Numbered from the stretch's first letter, positions 45,302 to 57,299 are shown. The stretch: DNA of 64,000 bases from Rhyacophila brunnea (GCA_022495005.1 JAGYXB010000825.1:7130001-7194000); one strand, 5' to 3'. The notes: generated by a model from the sequence alone, not told the origin. Program-made: numbers and translations.

Positions 45302-46809
45302 GTTACAATGATGATGCTTTGGTTACCATTATTGTAATATACGTACACTTACCACCTCAGATTAAAGAACTTACCACCGTATTTATTTAATCTATGACTA
45401 CCATCTAAAATTATTTGTTGTCCGCACTGAACACGTACCTACCTAATTTGTGAGTGTATTTTAAACTAAGCGATTCAATTTGTGATGTTTGTCCTTACCT
45501 AGTCTCATTAAAGTCATTATTATTGCCACGGTGATGAATAATGATAATACAAAACAATAATTTATTATTATGATAGTAATAAAATTTTATTGGACGATAT
45601 TCCTTTTTTTTTAAAACAAATTTACAAACAAAAAGTAACTAAAAGTTCTCTACATAGTAGGTATGTATTATTTCTATTATTTTTAAATGAGCAAGTTACA
45701 ACGTATGTAATTATAACACAATAGAAACGTCCCTTAAAAATAAACTAATTACGGTAGGCTATTCAATAGTTTCATACCAAAACATTTTTGTAGGAAAATG
45801 GCATAATGGTGCATTTATTTATTATTCATTGTAAAAATAAGGGTTTACGACACGTCATAAATATTTTTTAACACGTCGAGTCAATTGTCGAAATGACATT
45901 GAATCAGAAAACCCTGTTTCAACTGTATTGTCGATCTTAAATGCTTATCGGAGTGAATTCTTAATGTTTTAGCAGATTTACACGAAGTACCTACTACTTA
46001 ATTAAACCTTCATAAAATTTATAAATATCCACTCATATTTATCATTTTCAAAACGAAAAAATTCTGCTTGTGGCCACTGGTCAACAGCATTATATGTTAA
46101 ATCAGTTTGGATACCAACGACAAAAAATATACTTATATGTAATATATAGAAAGGTATCGCCTGCTGAGATTTTGAACCAAATTTTAAGAGAACAAATTTA
46201 AATAATACAAAATGTTTTAAAAAACAAGCAATTATCACTAATAAGTAGATTTTAGCGGAATTGTACGATTTAAATTACCAAACTTTATCATATTAATTTT
46301 ACCACCGAAAATTTTGCCCGCAAAAATAGACGTGGGTATAAAATTAACACGGCGATTAGATGGCGATGAAAATAAATAAGTTTTATCACTCACAATAAAA
46401 TATAAGTAATAAATTAGTAGGTAAGTAAATTCGCAATGCATACCAGTCAAAGGTAAAAGCGAGACTGTACTGAGATGTTTCATACTTTAGAAATTATTAT
46501 ACAAATATGTAGGTGCCAACTTTATTTTTTATTGAATTTAAGTTATTTAAGTACAAAAGGTTTTCAAACAATGTCAGCAAAGGCACAATTCTTTTGTAGC
46601 TTGCAGCTGTAGTTACTTTTTTATGTAAGTATGCAATTATTTGGAGTGTTTAGACAATGCATTTAGACACGGATGTATCGACACAAAAAAGAAAATTGAA
46701 AGAAATTTAGGGATGTCATAAATTTTATTTTTAACCCTTGCACGCCCGGCATGACATAACTTCGTTAATTTTTAATTTTGAGAAAAACTTTAAAAGATAC
46801 ATTCACACA
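45302..46809. other. Unassigned AT-rich sequence
   Basis: Two frames of 78-81 codons on the minus strand lack any recognisable domain; nothing else was seen. Confidence 0.45.
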
Positions 46810-46934
46810 TAAATATCTCAATTTAACGAACCGCAACGCAATTTTAAATGAATCCACGAGCCGGAACGGTATATTTTGGAATTCCACGAACCACAACGGC
46901 GCTCCGGTGCGTTCCTGTCCATTTCGAGCGCTGG
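46810..46934 (-). mobile_element. Solitary hAT end
   Basis: It ends ccatttcgagcgctgg, preceded by repeated cacgaaccacaacgg / cacgagccggaacgg subterminal units typical of hAT ends. Confidence 0.5.
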
Positions 46935-47077
46935 TATAAACACATTAGAATTTTTAAAAATACTACTTAGACTTTGTACCACAGAAGAACTTATAGAAGT
47001 AGTTACAGATAAAGAATTGTAATTCAAAATCGGTCACCAAAAGTTATGACTGCAAAAGTAGATACATACCTACACTC

Positions 47078-47566
47078 ATGGCCCCCACAAGGGCAGGGCT
47101 CTAGCATGGGGGGCCGGGCTTAGGGTAAGCGGGATGGCAGGTCGACCAGTTAAATGAGATAAGCACACACAAATTTACTCTAATAGTAATAAAAGCGCTA
47201 TTTCACGAAAATAAACTTATTTTTAGTGTGTTTCCTGAATAATAAAAAATACTATTTATCCAATATGTCAAAGGGTCGCATGTTACTTGGCTATTACAAA
47301 AGGGGTAGCGATCAGTGCTTCATAATATGATGCCGAGACGAGTGCCGACAATAATTATTCAACTGGATTTATTTAAAAATACCAAAAATCGCTAAAAAAA
47401 ATACAAGGAATACCCTTTATTTTACATGGAACTTTGGAGTTCTGCGGAATACCATTTGAGGAGCACTACTGTAGAACATTATAATACCCTTAACCTTGGC
47501 GATAGATTGATGAGGGTGGCGCCAAACATCGTGGCCTGGGGGCCCGCTTCAGGATGTGGGGGCCAT
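47078..47566 (+). mobile_element. MULE-like element (GGCCCCCACA ends), copy B
   Basis: The ends ATGGCCCCCACA and TGTGGGGGCCAT are inverted repeats. The direct repeat ACCTACACTC at 47068-47077 and 47567-47576 is perfect. Its 10-bp length points to a Mutator-like element. It shares ctctagc.tgggggccgggctta, gaccag and aaatttactctaatagtaa with the other copies. It is non-coding. Confidence 0.8.
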
Positions 47567-47576
47567 ACCTACACTC

Positions 47577-48249
47577 TCCTGAATTATAAAAGTAAAGTAC
47601 AAACTTTTAATTGCACCTCCTTCAACAAATTTAGTGGAACGTGGGCAGCGTGGAAAAAAGTTATTTGTAATTTTTACTGTAATTTTCTTATGTTATCGTT
47701 ATGTTATGGTTGACTTTAATATAAATCATTTTATAAATTATGCATCGAGGCATCTTATATTTAAAATATCTTTCCTTACTTTATCGTGTTCCATAATATG
47801 TAGACACATAAATAAACTTAAATTTGTCACTGCAACTTTTTGTTTATAAGTTCACAAAATTTCCAGGGAAATTTGAGAAGTTTTTTTTCTTAAAAGTAAC
47901 CGGTTGACCAATTAATTTTGGGAATATACCTATGTGTCAGAATGTTAGATGCATTGTATGTTACGTCATGTTACCTATTATAATGTGCATTCTTTGCAAC
48001 GTAAAGATTGCGACCCCCATGGCTACATCTTATATTTTACACTTTTCGCTGCAATTATTATGGAGACGCCCTTGCGAGCGAAGAAGTTCCAGTTCAAATT
48101 ATATGTAGCACTAAGCAATGCATTGCCTTCACGGAATGCCACTGTGCAGGTGTGTACACATTAAATTTACATACATACGTACAGTGGTGGGTTTAGGTAC
48201 ATGTAGGCCCGACACACTGACTGGTTTTGAAGCCCAAATGATAAAAAAT
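47577..48249. other. Unassigned sequence
   Basis: Several overlapping 60-70-codon frames lack recognisable domains. Confidence 0.45.
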
Positions 48250-48261
48250 AACATAATATAC

Positions 48262-48807
48262 CAATCAGGGATGCCATATCAATGGATACCAGAAAGCCTG
48301 GACTGTAGTGAGGCCAAGTAAATGTGCCAAAGCATGTGGTAGATTTTCACCACAGGTCATCCCTAGAAAAGGGTAAATGGAGTAAGTCCATTCTACCATC
48401 CCCAAGTGTGGTGCCCGGGTTTGTAGAGTCTAATTTGAACAGAAATGAGCTTAAACTGGCACTGAGGATAAGATCAGGACACACAATGGGTAACAGATTT
48501 GACGTTCTCATGGGAAGAAGCGATTCGCAGCTTTGCGATGAATGTGAGGTTTTGGAGGACATTGTATATATAGCTGTACAATGTCATAAATATGGACGTT
48601 ACAGAGTACAGCTGCGAATGGCGGATATCTTTGAGAATGTCGACGAACTGAAAGGTGCCCTGGCGATAGGCAATACAGAAGAGCTTGGCAAAATTGTAAA
48701 GTTATTTAACAGAATTGGAGTGAGGGCCTGATCGGCGGATCCTCTTCTATATGAATTAGGCGATATGACAACGACTCGCAGTCAAAGCCTCGGTAAAATC
48801 ATAAGAA
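48262..48807 (+). pseudogene. 5'-truncated RNase H-type LINE, second copy
   Basis: This is a copy of the 3' end of the LINE at 26873. It starts just after the RNase H domain and reads MPYQWIPESLD, then DFHHRSSLEKGKWSKSILPS. It continues in frame (48324-48731) through TMGNRFDVLMGRSDSQLCDE, a Cys/His tail CDEC..LEDIVYIAVQC, and ENVDELKGAL to a stop. A stop early in the copy separates the first block. The 12-bp duplication AACATAATATAC at 48250-48261 and 48808-48819 bounds it. It is 5'-truncated. Confidence 0.9.
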
Positions 48808-48819
48808 AACATAATATAC

Positions 48820-49524
48820 AAGCTATCAACAAACCTAGTAAATATAATACCTATATCAATCTATCTCATTCCTATGAGGCAATGATAACACCATAATAAA
48901 TTACCTACTTATAATCTGTTTGATTAGTTATGTTATAGTTATAGGTTTCTCTCCTATGGTATTAATTGCAAGGATTTTGTTACGCTATGGGTAATATTGT
49001 CTACATAGGTACTCAATTTGTATTTAATAATTGTATGTCCTCTATTAAATCTGTGGAATAATCGATTGCGTCGTCTGCATCAAAGAAAATCGCCAAACGT
49101 TTGATAAGATTTAGAAGAAAAAATGAGATATAGAGGAAACCCGGGCAAAGCGGACCCTTTAAGGAAATAAGTCATAAAAATGTAACAGTTTAAATATTAA
49201 AATCATTATAGGTAGATGCAATTCTATTATAATAATGTACACTTCGGATTTAACCATGAAGGAATTACGAAAAATGACTTTGTCAAATTTATTAATAAAA
49301 AAACTTTGCAATATCTAGTACATGCTTTCCCCGAATCCTACGGACAAAGCAACTAGAGCTTTACTCAAATACAACTCGCTCAATAATTAATTATTAAAAA
49401 TTGACACCTGGGTAAAAATTTAATGTTTAGTTGTCCTAGAACGGTGAAAACGGTTGAGAATAACCATTACAACCAAATATCAAAAATACTCGACTTATAA
49501 AAGAAACACTTATCATATAGCGAA
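48820..49524. other. Unassigned AT-rich sequence
   Basis: Nothing was recognised. Confidence 0.5.
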
Positions 49525-49933
49525 TGTACACATGCATGGAATTACTGTCGGTAATTGTGGTTATTTTAAACTGTCATGACAATAACTGTTTACACGTAAA
49601 AGTGCTGACTGTCTCTCCAATCTCATTCTTCAAGAGTAAGCGAGACGCGAGGTTGTCATTTTATACTACTATCTGACAGGTCGTATTGAAAATCGGAGCT
49701 CAAAATGAGTAGTTCGTTTTTTTACCGGCATGTTCTCTATCGCTATCTCGCTCTCTATCACTCTTCTGCGCAGGGGTAGATCGAAAATAATCGTACTGTC
49801 GCGTTGAATTTGGAACCTTCCAAACTATTTTGATTTATGCACGCAATCTTGCCAACTGCAAGATAATACATGTTTCCCCATACATTTTATTACTGTGCAC
49901 AGTAAATGTATGCACGTGTAAACGGGGTATTAC
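49525..49933. repeat. R410 repeat, uninterrupted copy
   Basis: It shares with 62564-63498 the blocks caataactgtttacacgtaa, aagtgctgactgtctctcca, ttcttcaagagtaagcgaga, gataatacatgttt and atgcacgtgtaaa. The ends show an imperfect inverted repeat around ACACRTGCAT..TTACTGT, so it is probably a DNA-transposon derivative. Confidence 0.75.
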
Positions 49934-51295
49934 ATTTTAATATAACACAATCAGGGTTGCCAATTTAACGTCTTTCTTGCCAGATCTAGCATTTTTCGAT
50001 AGGCATCTAGCTTGCAAAAAATGCATATATGCATTTGGCGTTTTTATTACTGTTTTTTATGCCTTCAACAGCTTTATATGTCATGAAAATAAGCTAGCTA
50101 TTTAATTTATTTATTGAAATAGAGGTAGGTCGGTACTTCAGAAAAAAACAACATAATGAAACAATAGGTGAATTCTTGGCGTTATATTGATATAATGGTA
50201 TCAGATATTATAATTTTATGTGTGCTTAGGCATGTGGCACCGGATTGAATATTATCAGGGATTCCACTGTTTGGTATTACCTAATTGTTACTTATCGTAG
50301 GTTGTTAGATTAATCAATTATTTTTTGTCAATTTTGAAATGAGCGCATATTTTTGTTAACGATAGTTGGAAACACTAAACACTATATCACTTTGATTTAG
50401 TAAGATAATTTCTAGGAAATAATTGAGACCTAAACTATGAAAAATCATAACAAACGACCGACAAGTAATATTAAACCATTTATTACGATAATATATTGTC
50501 CCATTCGTTAAAAGTTCAAACAGTCAACTTGTTACGTTTTGCAGCAATAACATAATATACATATTCGCTTTACCCGGACTTCCTCTATTATGCTATTGGG
50601 TATCTACATACTGAAATACTTAAAACAAGTCGATTCTATCGAAAGAAATAATTAATACTGGGATGTTATTAGTTATTATTACCTACATTTAATTTTCTCT
50701 GTGACGTGTTATTATGTTTTTCACTATTTCCTAATAAATAGTAAAATCGTATAAGAATTAAAATCGACGAGGCCATCTTTGGCAGGAGGTTAACAAATTA
50801 AATCTTCTTCTTTCAATGATTATTGTTAAACGCCATGATCATTATGGGACATTAATTGTTACATCAGTGATGGATTGGTAAACAACCGCTCACTACATTG
50901 TACCTATACTTAATCAAATAGCTGTAAAATAATTTTCTACTTAAATAGTAACCGTACAAAAGAATAATATATAAATTGTATGATTTTACTTATGCGATGA
51001 TAACAACCGAATTGAATAATAATTGATTATCGCAATTCTGTCTGTGGGTTTCGGGCATTACGTGGAATTTATAGTCAAAATATCGACCTACAAAGCTTAC
51101 TATTCGTAATTTTAGTAGAACATCCGAGTCAAATGGCAAAGTTTGTGATGTTAAGAATCCAACCCGTTAAAATGTAAAAGTACTACTGAAAATATCGATG
51201 TTATGAATCAAAGTGTGGTTGAAAATCCAGTATAATCAATTACTTTCACTTATGGCACTAAGTGGAATATTCTTCATAAAGATTTGCATTTGAAG
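49934..51295. other. Unassigned AT-rich sequence with one hAT-like end
   Basis: CAGGGTTGCCAATTTAACG at 49952 resembles a hAT terminus without a partner. The rest is unassigned. Confidence 0.4.
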
Positions 51296-51303
51296 GCGTA
51301 TAA

Positions 51304-51545
51304 CAGTGACGTCCTGAGACAAAATTCCGCCCCATTTTTTATAAGTAAAGTATTTTTTATTATCGGTGCACGTGTCGTTTCTGGTCACCATGGACGTCGA
51401 AGGGCAACGGAAGTAAACTAGACATCGCGAACTCGACAAAAAATACAGTACCTACTGTTAAACCTTCTATATTACATTTTGTTTCCAACCAGTGAGCTGA
51501 ATTTTTCAATGGAAGGATATTTTCATTATTACTAAGTTTAGGTAG

Positions 51546-51576
<31 letters not shown>

Positions 51577-51660
51577 ATGATTCTCTACGATTTGCCGCCC
51601 TTCGAGTAACTGCCGCCCCCAAGCGACGCTCAATCTGCCTACTCCCACGGGACGTCACTG
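51304..51660. mobile_element. hAT element, CAGTGACGTCC family
   Basis: The ends are CAGTGACGTCCTGAG and the inverted GGGACGTCACTG, with perfect 8-bp duplications GCGTATAA (51296-51303 and 51661-51668). It contains an (AT) microsatellite at 51552-51577. It is non-coding. Confidence 0.9.
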
Positions 51661-51744
51661 GCGTATAAAGACAGTTAACACAAGAATTTAAACCTTTTGA
51701 CCATTTGGTAGGTACGTCAAAATATTTTGCTGATTAGGCTTTAA

Positions 51745-52080
51745 CGCAACTTGGAACATACACATTATTTCATGAAAAAAACATCTTCAGCGATGAAGCT
51801 CATTTTTGGTTAAATGGATTCATAAATAAGCACAATAAAAGTGTCCTGTTTGGAGTAATGAAACACCTTTACATCGAAGTAATTGGAGAGTGTTTTTTTT
51901 TTTTTTTAAAGAAAATGGAAATGCAGTTACTGTCAATGGAGAATGCTACAGAAACATGATTTCTGAATTTTTCTGGCATGCTAGCATTAGATGATTTTGA
52001 TCTGAACGATATGTGGTTCCAACAAGACGGTGCAACATGCCATACAGCTCGCGACACAATTAACTTTTTGAGAGTTAAAT
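51745..52080 (+). pseudogene. mariner/Tc1-type transposase relic
   Basis: The plus strand, in pieces, encodes the central catalytic part of an IS630-Tc1-mariner transposase. NIFSDEAHFWLNGFINKHN (about 51775) holds the first catalytic Asp, then a damaged stretch with a T-run (51892-51907) follows. Next come NGNAVTVNGECYRNMISEFF, a frameshift near 51990, and NDMWFQQDGATCHTARDTI holding the second catalytic Asp. It stops at 52078. The third acidic residue and both termini are gone. No inverted ends were found. Confidence 0.9.
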
Positions 52081-52386
52081 AATTAAAAAAATATATATTT
52101 CTTACACTAACACTAACTAACTAACTAACGAACACTAACTTACATTAACACTATACCTACATATTAAGGCCCCAACAATTGGGTTTCGCATTTCCTAGGA
52201 CCAGCCAATATCATAAATTCATAAGAGTTGCCGTACTGAGTTGGACACGGTAACCACAGCCACATGAACTGACGCAGTGCACTAAAATGGAAGAGGCATT
52301 TGTTCAGCAGTGAACGTTTACAGAAGAAGAAAATTATAATGAATAATATACTAATAAACTATTTTTTCAAGGAATAAGACACAAGA
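52081..52386. other. Unassigned sequence
   Basis: A short tandem of acactaact-like units (52105-52150) and nothing else. Confidence 0.45.
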
Positions 52387-52575
52387 TTTCGAATGTAACG
52401 TTCTGTAATATATTGAATATCCATGATTTGAAAACATCTAATGCAGGTAATAGGCGTTTGCGCCAGCAGATACAGGTTCAAATCCCGTTGGGTGTTGTAT
52501 TTTTTCTACAAAATGATTTTTTCTAGTGTGTATAAATGCATGCGATGTTTTCAAATTATGGATATTGAATAATAT
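52387..52575. mobile_element. Foldback element FB, copy 4, minimal
   Basis: The outer inverted ends are present (cgaatgtaacgttc, atattgaatatccatgattt and tgaaaacatc, with their partner at 52541-52575). Between them is a single tRNA-like half module with B box GGTTCAAATCC and the following gttgggtgttgtattttt. It is the shortest complete copy. Confidence 0.75.
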
Positions 52576-53022
52576 ACTGATCCACTCCTGGTGCAGTGTC
52601 AAAGATGTCAGTATTTCCTAGTAAAAATACAATATCTGTGTTATCAATAATTAACTATACTATAGCTAATTATACCTAGATCTTGACATTGGATTATTAT
52701 TTGTCTTAATAAGGGATATTGGATAATGACATTTAACTTAGCTATGTTTGCTTCCATATGTTAGTACTTAACTAATAACAGCAGTTAACAACGTTATTTA
52801 TAAAATTGACTTCGAAGACATTTTATAATATTATGCTTGCAAAGAAATAATATATTGTTAAAACCATGCAAGTATCGTAACATATTCAGAGACGTGCGCA
52901 ATAATTTAATATACACTTCCATTTTCAAATGAGGAATGCCCCTAATCCGTGGTGTACAGATCTATAAATTGACGTAATTTACGGGACGTGACAGGTACGT
53001 CACAGAGAAGTCTTTATATGCG
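52576..53022. other. Unassigned AT-rich sequence
   Basis: Nothing was recognised. Confidence 0.5.
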
Positions 53023-53070
53023 ATTACAGCGACTTCCGGTTATCGACGAGATCTTGTTGTCGGACAGTAG
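53023..53070 (-). repeat. End of MITE family with ctactgtcc termini
   Basis: It has acagcgacttccggttatcg and ttgttgtcggacagtag, as at the right end of 31456-31660. Confidence 0.6.
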
Positions 53071-53186
53071 TAGGCTGTGAATTATTATCCAGTATCAAAA
53101 TTGACACACTCTCACATCGTCATTCTTGAATTTGACAAACATATTATATTCGGAGAAGGACACTTATTAAGCGTTATGCTTCAAAG

Positions 53187-53391
53187 ACACTCTATGACGA
53201 TCGGTCATATATATGTCGAAAAACCCGTTTCTTATGTTGGCGTCTTGTGTCACAGGGTGTCACAGAGTGTAAATAGGATGTCATAGCTGTCATACAATAT
53301 GTATGTATAATATGTCGGAATGGCATAGATTTGATCATAGACACTAAAACACTCTTAGCATAATATATGTGCCCGATCGTCATATAGTCTA
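53187..53391. mobile_element. MITE with inverted CTATGACGATCGG ends
   Basis: The arms at 53187-53215 and 53363-53391 are reverse complements (tatgacgatcgg.catatat). Because of this, frames on both strands start with the same MTIGHIY residues. It is non-coding. Confidence 0.75.
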
Positions 53392-53669
53392 TTTGAACCT
53401 TTACAAATTAATTGTCTTTGACCATCAGAAAAAAATACTCAATTTCCCATTCATCTTCTTGAGCACACATTGAACTCATCATCTAACTATTCTCCTACTG
53501 TGCAGCATACGGTAAGGGGAACTACGCCTCCGTTTAAATTGCGGGGATTAACGTCGTCTCTTTCTCTCACTTCTGCGGCAGGTTGTGATTAATGAAATAC
53601 GATGTAATGCGGTTACGTGGGTTTCCTCATGGTTAATAATTTGAAAACGAATTTCATATAAAAATAAAG

Positions 53670-53871
53670 GTTCTTGTCGGTTTACAGGAAGCCAGCGGTA
53701 AACAAATTTTGAAAATAGCCGGTATACTGGATTATTTGTTAGGTTAGATTAGTTTAGGTTAGTTTAGCTTAGGTAAGGTTAGGTTTTCATTCTTTAATTT
53801 ATGAATTTTTGCCAAAATCGGCTATGAAAATTGGCGCGATACGGCCTGGACTCCTGTAAACCGACTTGTAC
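53670..53871 (+). mobile_element. MITE with CTTGTCGGTTTACAGGA ends, copy 1
   Basis: The inverted ends share TGTCGGTTTACAGGA or AGTCGGTTTACAGGA. The inside has a TTAGG/TTTAGG-rich patch (53751-53787). A second, partial reverse copy is at 55117-55255. Confidence 0.75.
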
Positions 53872-54432
53872 AAAAATATCGAGATTTTTTTGTTCAAAAT
53901 TTTGAGATTCTCATTTTTCGAGAAATCACGAAATCACTCTCGAATTCCCGAGAATCAAATATTATTGAATTCGAGAATCGTTTAGAAGTCACAAATAGTA
54001 TTTTGATGCAGCGGTGATTATTAATTTGTTTCAATGTTTATGTAACATGAATAATTTTTGAGTATGATTCTGAATCTGCTCTTGCGTTCAATTATTCGCG
54101 GCGGCCAATTGCCTGCGTAGGAATATCTTTTGTTCCGCCACTGAACTGCATCTTATCTAACCATGACAGTGGCATTGTAAGTATACCTATAATCTTCATA
54201 TCTCATACGTCACATTACAATGCTGTACTTATGATACATAATTATTTTTTTCTTATTATTTCTTGCACACGAACACCGCTGCACGTGTGCATAGTACATA
54301 TTATTATGTACTTACTTCTAACTAACATCTTAGGTACATGTTAATTATTTTCATTACAGATTGATATTAGATAACTACCTACTTATTATTTTGAAAACCT
54401 TATAAAAAAAGCTCCACAAGTGTGTTAACTGT
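53872..54432. other. Unassigned AT-rich sequence
   Basis: ttcgcggcggccaattgcct at about 54095 echoes the target repeated around the element at 40901. Nothing else. Confidence 0.45.
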
Positions 54433-54473
54433 GGTTACATGTAAGTTGTACGTAAAACATTTCACCTTGGAAA
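54433..54473 (+). mobile_element. Fragment of the MULE-like MITE at 26180
   Basis: GGTTACATGTAAGTTGTACG is identical to that element's left tip, then jumps to its inner block acatttcacct.gga. Confidence 0.65.
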
Positions 54474-55116
54474 AGTGCATTAGCAAACTAACCAAGAACT
54501 AAGTAATTAGAGCTAAGAGAGCAAGAACTAGACAAGAACTTAACAAGAACTAAGAGATTTTTGTTTGCTTCGATATATCTGGTGCAGAAATCATTTAAAA
54601 GTGGAAACATGGCGAACTTATTTTTTTTGTAATTTTGATTTCCAGAGTTCCAATTTTTTATGAATGCCTTCACCTTGTCTTTTTAAATCAGTGAATGCAT
54701 TAGTGGTCCTTGCATTGATTTAATCACTCATTTTTTTTTTTAATTTCAACCAAATAGACAAGTTTAACAACAAAATTACCGCTACTAAACTAATTTGCCT
54801 CAAATTTTAACATTATGATTTGACCCTTTTATTTCATTTTTCAACGAGATAGCCAGCGCGCTTCAAAATAGTATATAAGTGAGGTATTATAAAATTAGTC
54901 TCCATATTTTCAGACAGGTTTGCAAACAAACTTTTATGGGACTGTTTTTTTATGTACATTATTTTACATATTATTATTATTATTTTATTTTATAAACTAT
55001 GCATTTGCAAACTGCAAACCTGTGGCTACATTAATTGTGTTAAACTATTCGCGCCTCCCAGTTTGGAAATCGCTGCTATAAGGTCTCCGATTTTATTAGA
55101 TACAATATGAACATTA
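54474..55116. other. Unassigned AT-rich sequence
   Basis: A patch of repeated agaactaa-type words at 54490-54555; nothing else. Confidence 0.45.
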
Positions 55117-55255
55117 ATACAATTTTCATTGCTGATTTTGGCAAAATTCATGAATTCAAGATTGAAAACCTAACCTATCAGATAATCCAGTATATCGGCT
55201 ATTTTCAAAAATTTTTTAATGCTCGCTTCCTGTAAAATGTAAACCGACAAGAACC
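55117..55255 (-). mobile_element. MITE with CTTGTCGGTTTACAGGA ends, copy 2 (partial)
   Basis: Reverse match to 53670-53850. It keeps one end (ccgacaagaacc) and the acctaacct patch. Confidence 0.7.
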
Positions 55256-55787
55256 GTGTTTTATTTAGACATACATTTTATGTCAGTATTATACGACCCA
55301 AAGAGGTTGAGGAGAGTCTTTAATATACCGGCATATGTTTCCGGTACAACATTAAACGGTGAAGTGTGATACGGCGAACTGCATACGTACAAGTTTTCGG
55401 TCACGAAGGTGAGTGCGGTAGCTCGTGTTGCGGCGTAAAAGTGAGGTTTCATGAACATGCAAAAGTAAAAATGAATTGACTATTTTCGTATGTCGTGAAA
55501 TGTACAATCATTATTAAAAGAAGGGGAGTCAAAGTCATGGCGTGCCCTTCCTCCATGCACTCTGAAGATTCTACACCAGTGGTAGTGAACCTATGGCACG
55601 CGAGATGATTTTGCATGGCACGCGATTGAAGAGAAAATAATACCTATAATAATACCTAATAAATGATCGCATTGTATAAAAAATACCAGGCAAATAGGTA
55701 CACTTCAAGAATAAGCATTACGTTTAATGTAAATATATAATTGCAGAGGTCGGTCCTTAGGCTTTATGCGTCACATATAACCTAACC

Positions 55788-56494
55788 CAGGGGGTGCAAA
55801 CTGCGGCCCGCCGGGTATTTTTTTGCGGCCCGCCATCATTAATTGTACTTCTGATTACGAATAACTTTTTTTATATATTTTAAAAAAAATATTGACAATA
55901 GATTAAAATCTGAAGAATTTCTTCTTTCGTAAATGTATTATTTCAGTACGTCTTACTTGCGTCTCGTCTCACACTATGTAACCACTAGTTTCTACGTTGA
56001 ACATCGATTTCAATAGATATTGATAGTGTGCCGACAGAGCTACAACTTGAGATTATTGATCTGCAGTGTGACACTGATTTAAGAGAATTGCATCGTCGTG
56101 AAGAAATCTCCAAATTTTACAATGCCCTTAATTCAGACAATTTCGACCAACTTAAAGATTATGAAAGAAAAATGTTCGTTATTTTTGGATCAACCTATAT
56201 ATGTGAACAAACATTTTCGATCATGAACCTCAATAAAAATTCTTTACGATCAAATATCTCCGATGCCCATTTAGAAGCAGCTTTGAGAATATCAACTACA
56301 AAATTAACACCTGAATTTAAAAAAATGTTAAAAAATGTACATCAGTTTCATTCTTCTCATTAATTTTTTTGTAATGTTTATTTTTCGTGATAATAAATAG
56401 TGTATATCTAAAAATGGTATTTTACTTGCGGCCCGCCGCTCATTTTTAATTCTTGAATTTGGCCCTCCATCCAAAAAGTTTGCCCCCCCCCCTG
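55788..56494 (+). mobile_element. hAT element, copy 2
   Basis: The ends are CAGGGGGTGCAAACTGCGGC and the inverted TTTGCC, C-run, CTG, with the perfect 8-bp duplication ACCTAACC (55780-55787 and 56495-56502). It is colinear with 11122-11805 but keeps an open C-terminal transposase frame. Confidence 0.9.
56028..56363 (+). pseudogene. hAT transposase, C-terminal dimerisation region
   Basis: An open frame of 111 residues. It encodes the end of a hAT transposase: LQCDTDLRELHRREEISKFY, then YERKMFVIFGSTYICEQTFS, IMNLNKNSLRSNISDAHLEA and ALRISTTKLTPEFKKMLK. The CEQTFS..N..K...R..L.D.HL...L pattern is the conserved hAT dimerisation signature. Complete transposases are about 600 residues, so the zinc finger and DDE core are missing. 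It cannot transpose on its own. The frame is uninterrupted, unlike its sister at 11370, which suggests a younger insertion. Confidence 0.9.
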
Positions 56495-56986
56495 ACCTAA
56501 CCTAACCTCATCAGGCGGCGGGGGATGCCGCGCCATGAACCTCTAATTTTGACCGATTTACAATGCTTGAGACCACTGTAGCGAGAGAATGCATAATCTG
56601 ATCGGAGCAATTCTGATGTCAATTTGTGCGTAAAGAACCAAACTAATTAATACGTCTACCCATAAAAAATAGCTGCATCAAATAAGAAACAAAAACTTGG
56701 TGAAGCTGAAGCTAGTAGTAATAATTCTGGCAGGCAGTTTCAAAATTGGTGGACCGAAATGTGTGGCAATTTAAAAAGTGATAAAGCTTTTTATATATGT
56801 GCTATGTTCTATGAGTGGTATCAATAACATCATCATTTTTAATATGATTTTTAAAAACTATTTTCCCCCATGAAAAACTGCTCGGCACGTCAGGCAGTCG
56901 AAAAATAATATTTTGATAATATTGGCACGCGTACGTAAAAAGGTTCGCAAACCCTGCCCTAGTCCCTGCACTCCGAAGATTCTACT

Positions 56987-57299
56987 CTGCCTATCTGTCC
57001 TGTTATATATTTTAAATTAAATAATTTATGGTCCTACATCGTGTGATATTTTGGAATACAAAGCCGAAATAACGATTGAAATTTTTTACATCCCTCAACT
57101 ATTTATTATCTATCCTGGACACAGGAAAACTGTATCGTTTTATTAGGATTAGCGTGGATTAAACGGATAATCAAGGCATTTATAGACATTTCACAGTTAC
57201 AGTAGAAGGTAGGTATACAGTTTTGCAGTGACTGCATTTTGCTAAAAAACATTTTTTTTCCGCTGAGACGTTATATTGTATTTTTTTTATTTTTTTACA
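56987..57299. other. Unassigned AT-rich sequence
   Basis: Nothing was recognised. Confidence 0.5.

Larger units (their letters stand above)
55577..56956. mobile_element. hAT-like element containing a second hAT
   Basis: The ends are CAGTGGTAGTGAACC and the inverted GGTTCGCAAACCCTG, with subterminal GGCACGCG on both sides. Instead of an 8-bp duplication it lies between diverged 30-base direct repeats (55544-55574 and 56956-56985, sharing TGCACTC.GAAGATTCTAC). Near 56680-56830 one frame reads RQFQNWWTEM and YICAMFYEW, weakly like a BED-type zinc finger start of hAT transposases. The element at 55788-56494 is inserted inside it. Confidence 0.65.

Noticed and set aside
51869..52057. Minus-strand 62-codon frame
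   Set aside because: Shadow of the mariner transposase relic on the plus strand.
53192..53383. Frames on both strands starting with the same MTIGHIY residues
   Set aside because: They arise because the MITE ends are inverted repeats; there is no coding signal.
53751..53787. Telomeric TTAGG array
   Set aside because: Only a few degenerate TTAGG/TTTAGG words inside a MITE that is present in a second copy; not a telomere tract.
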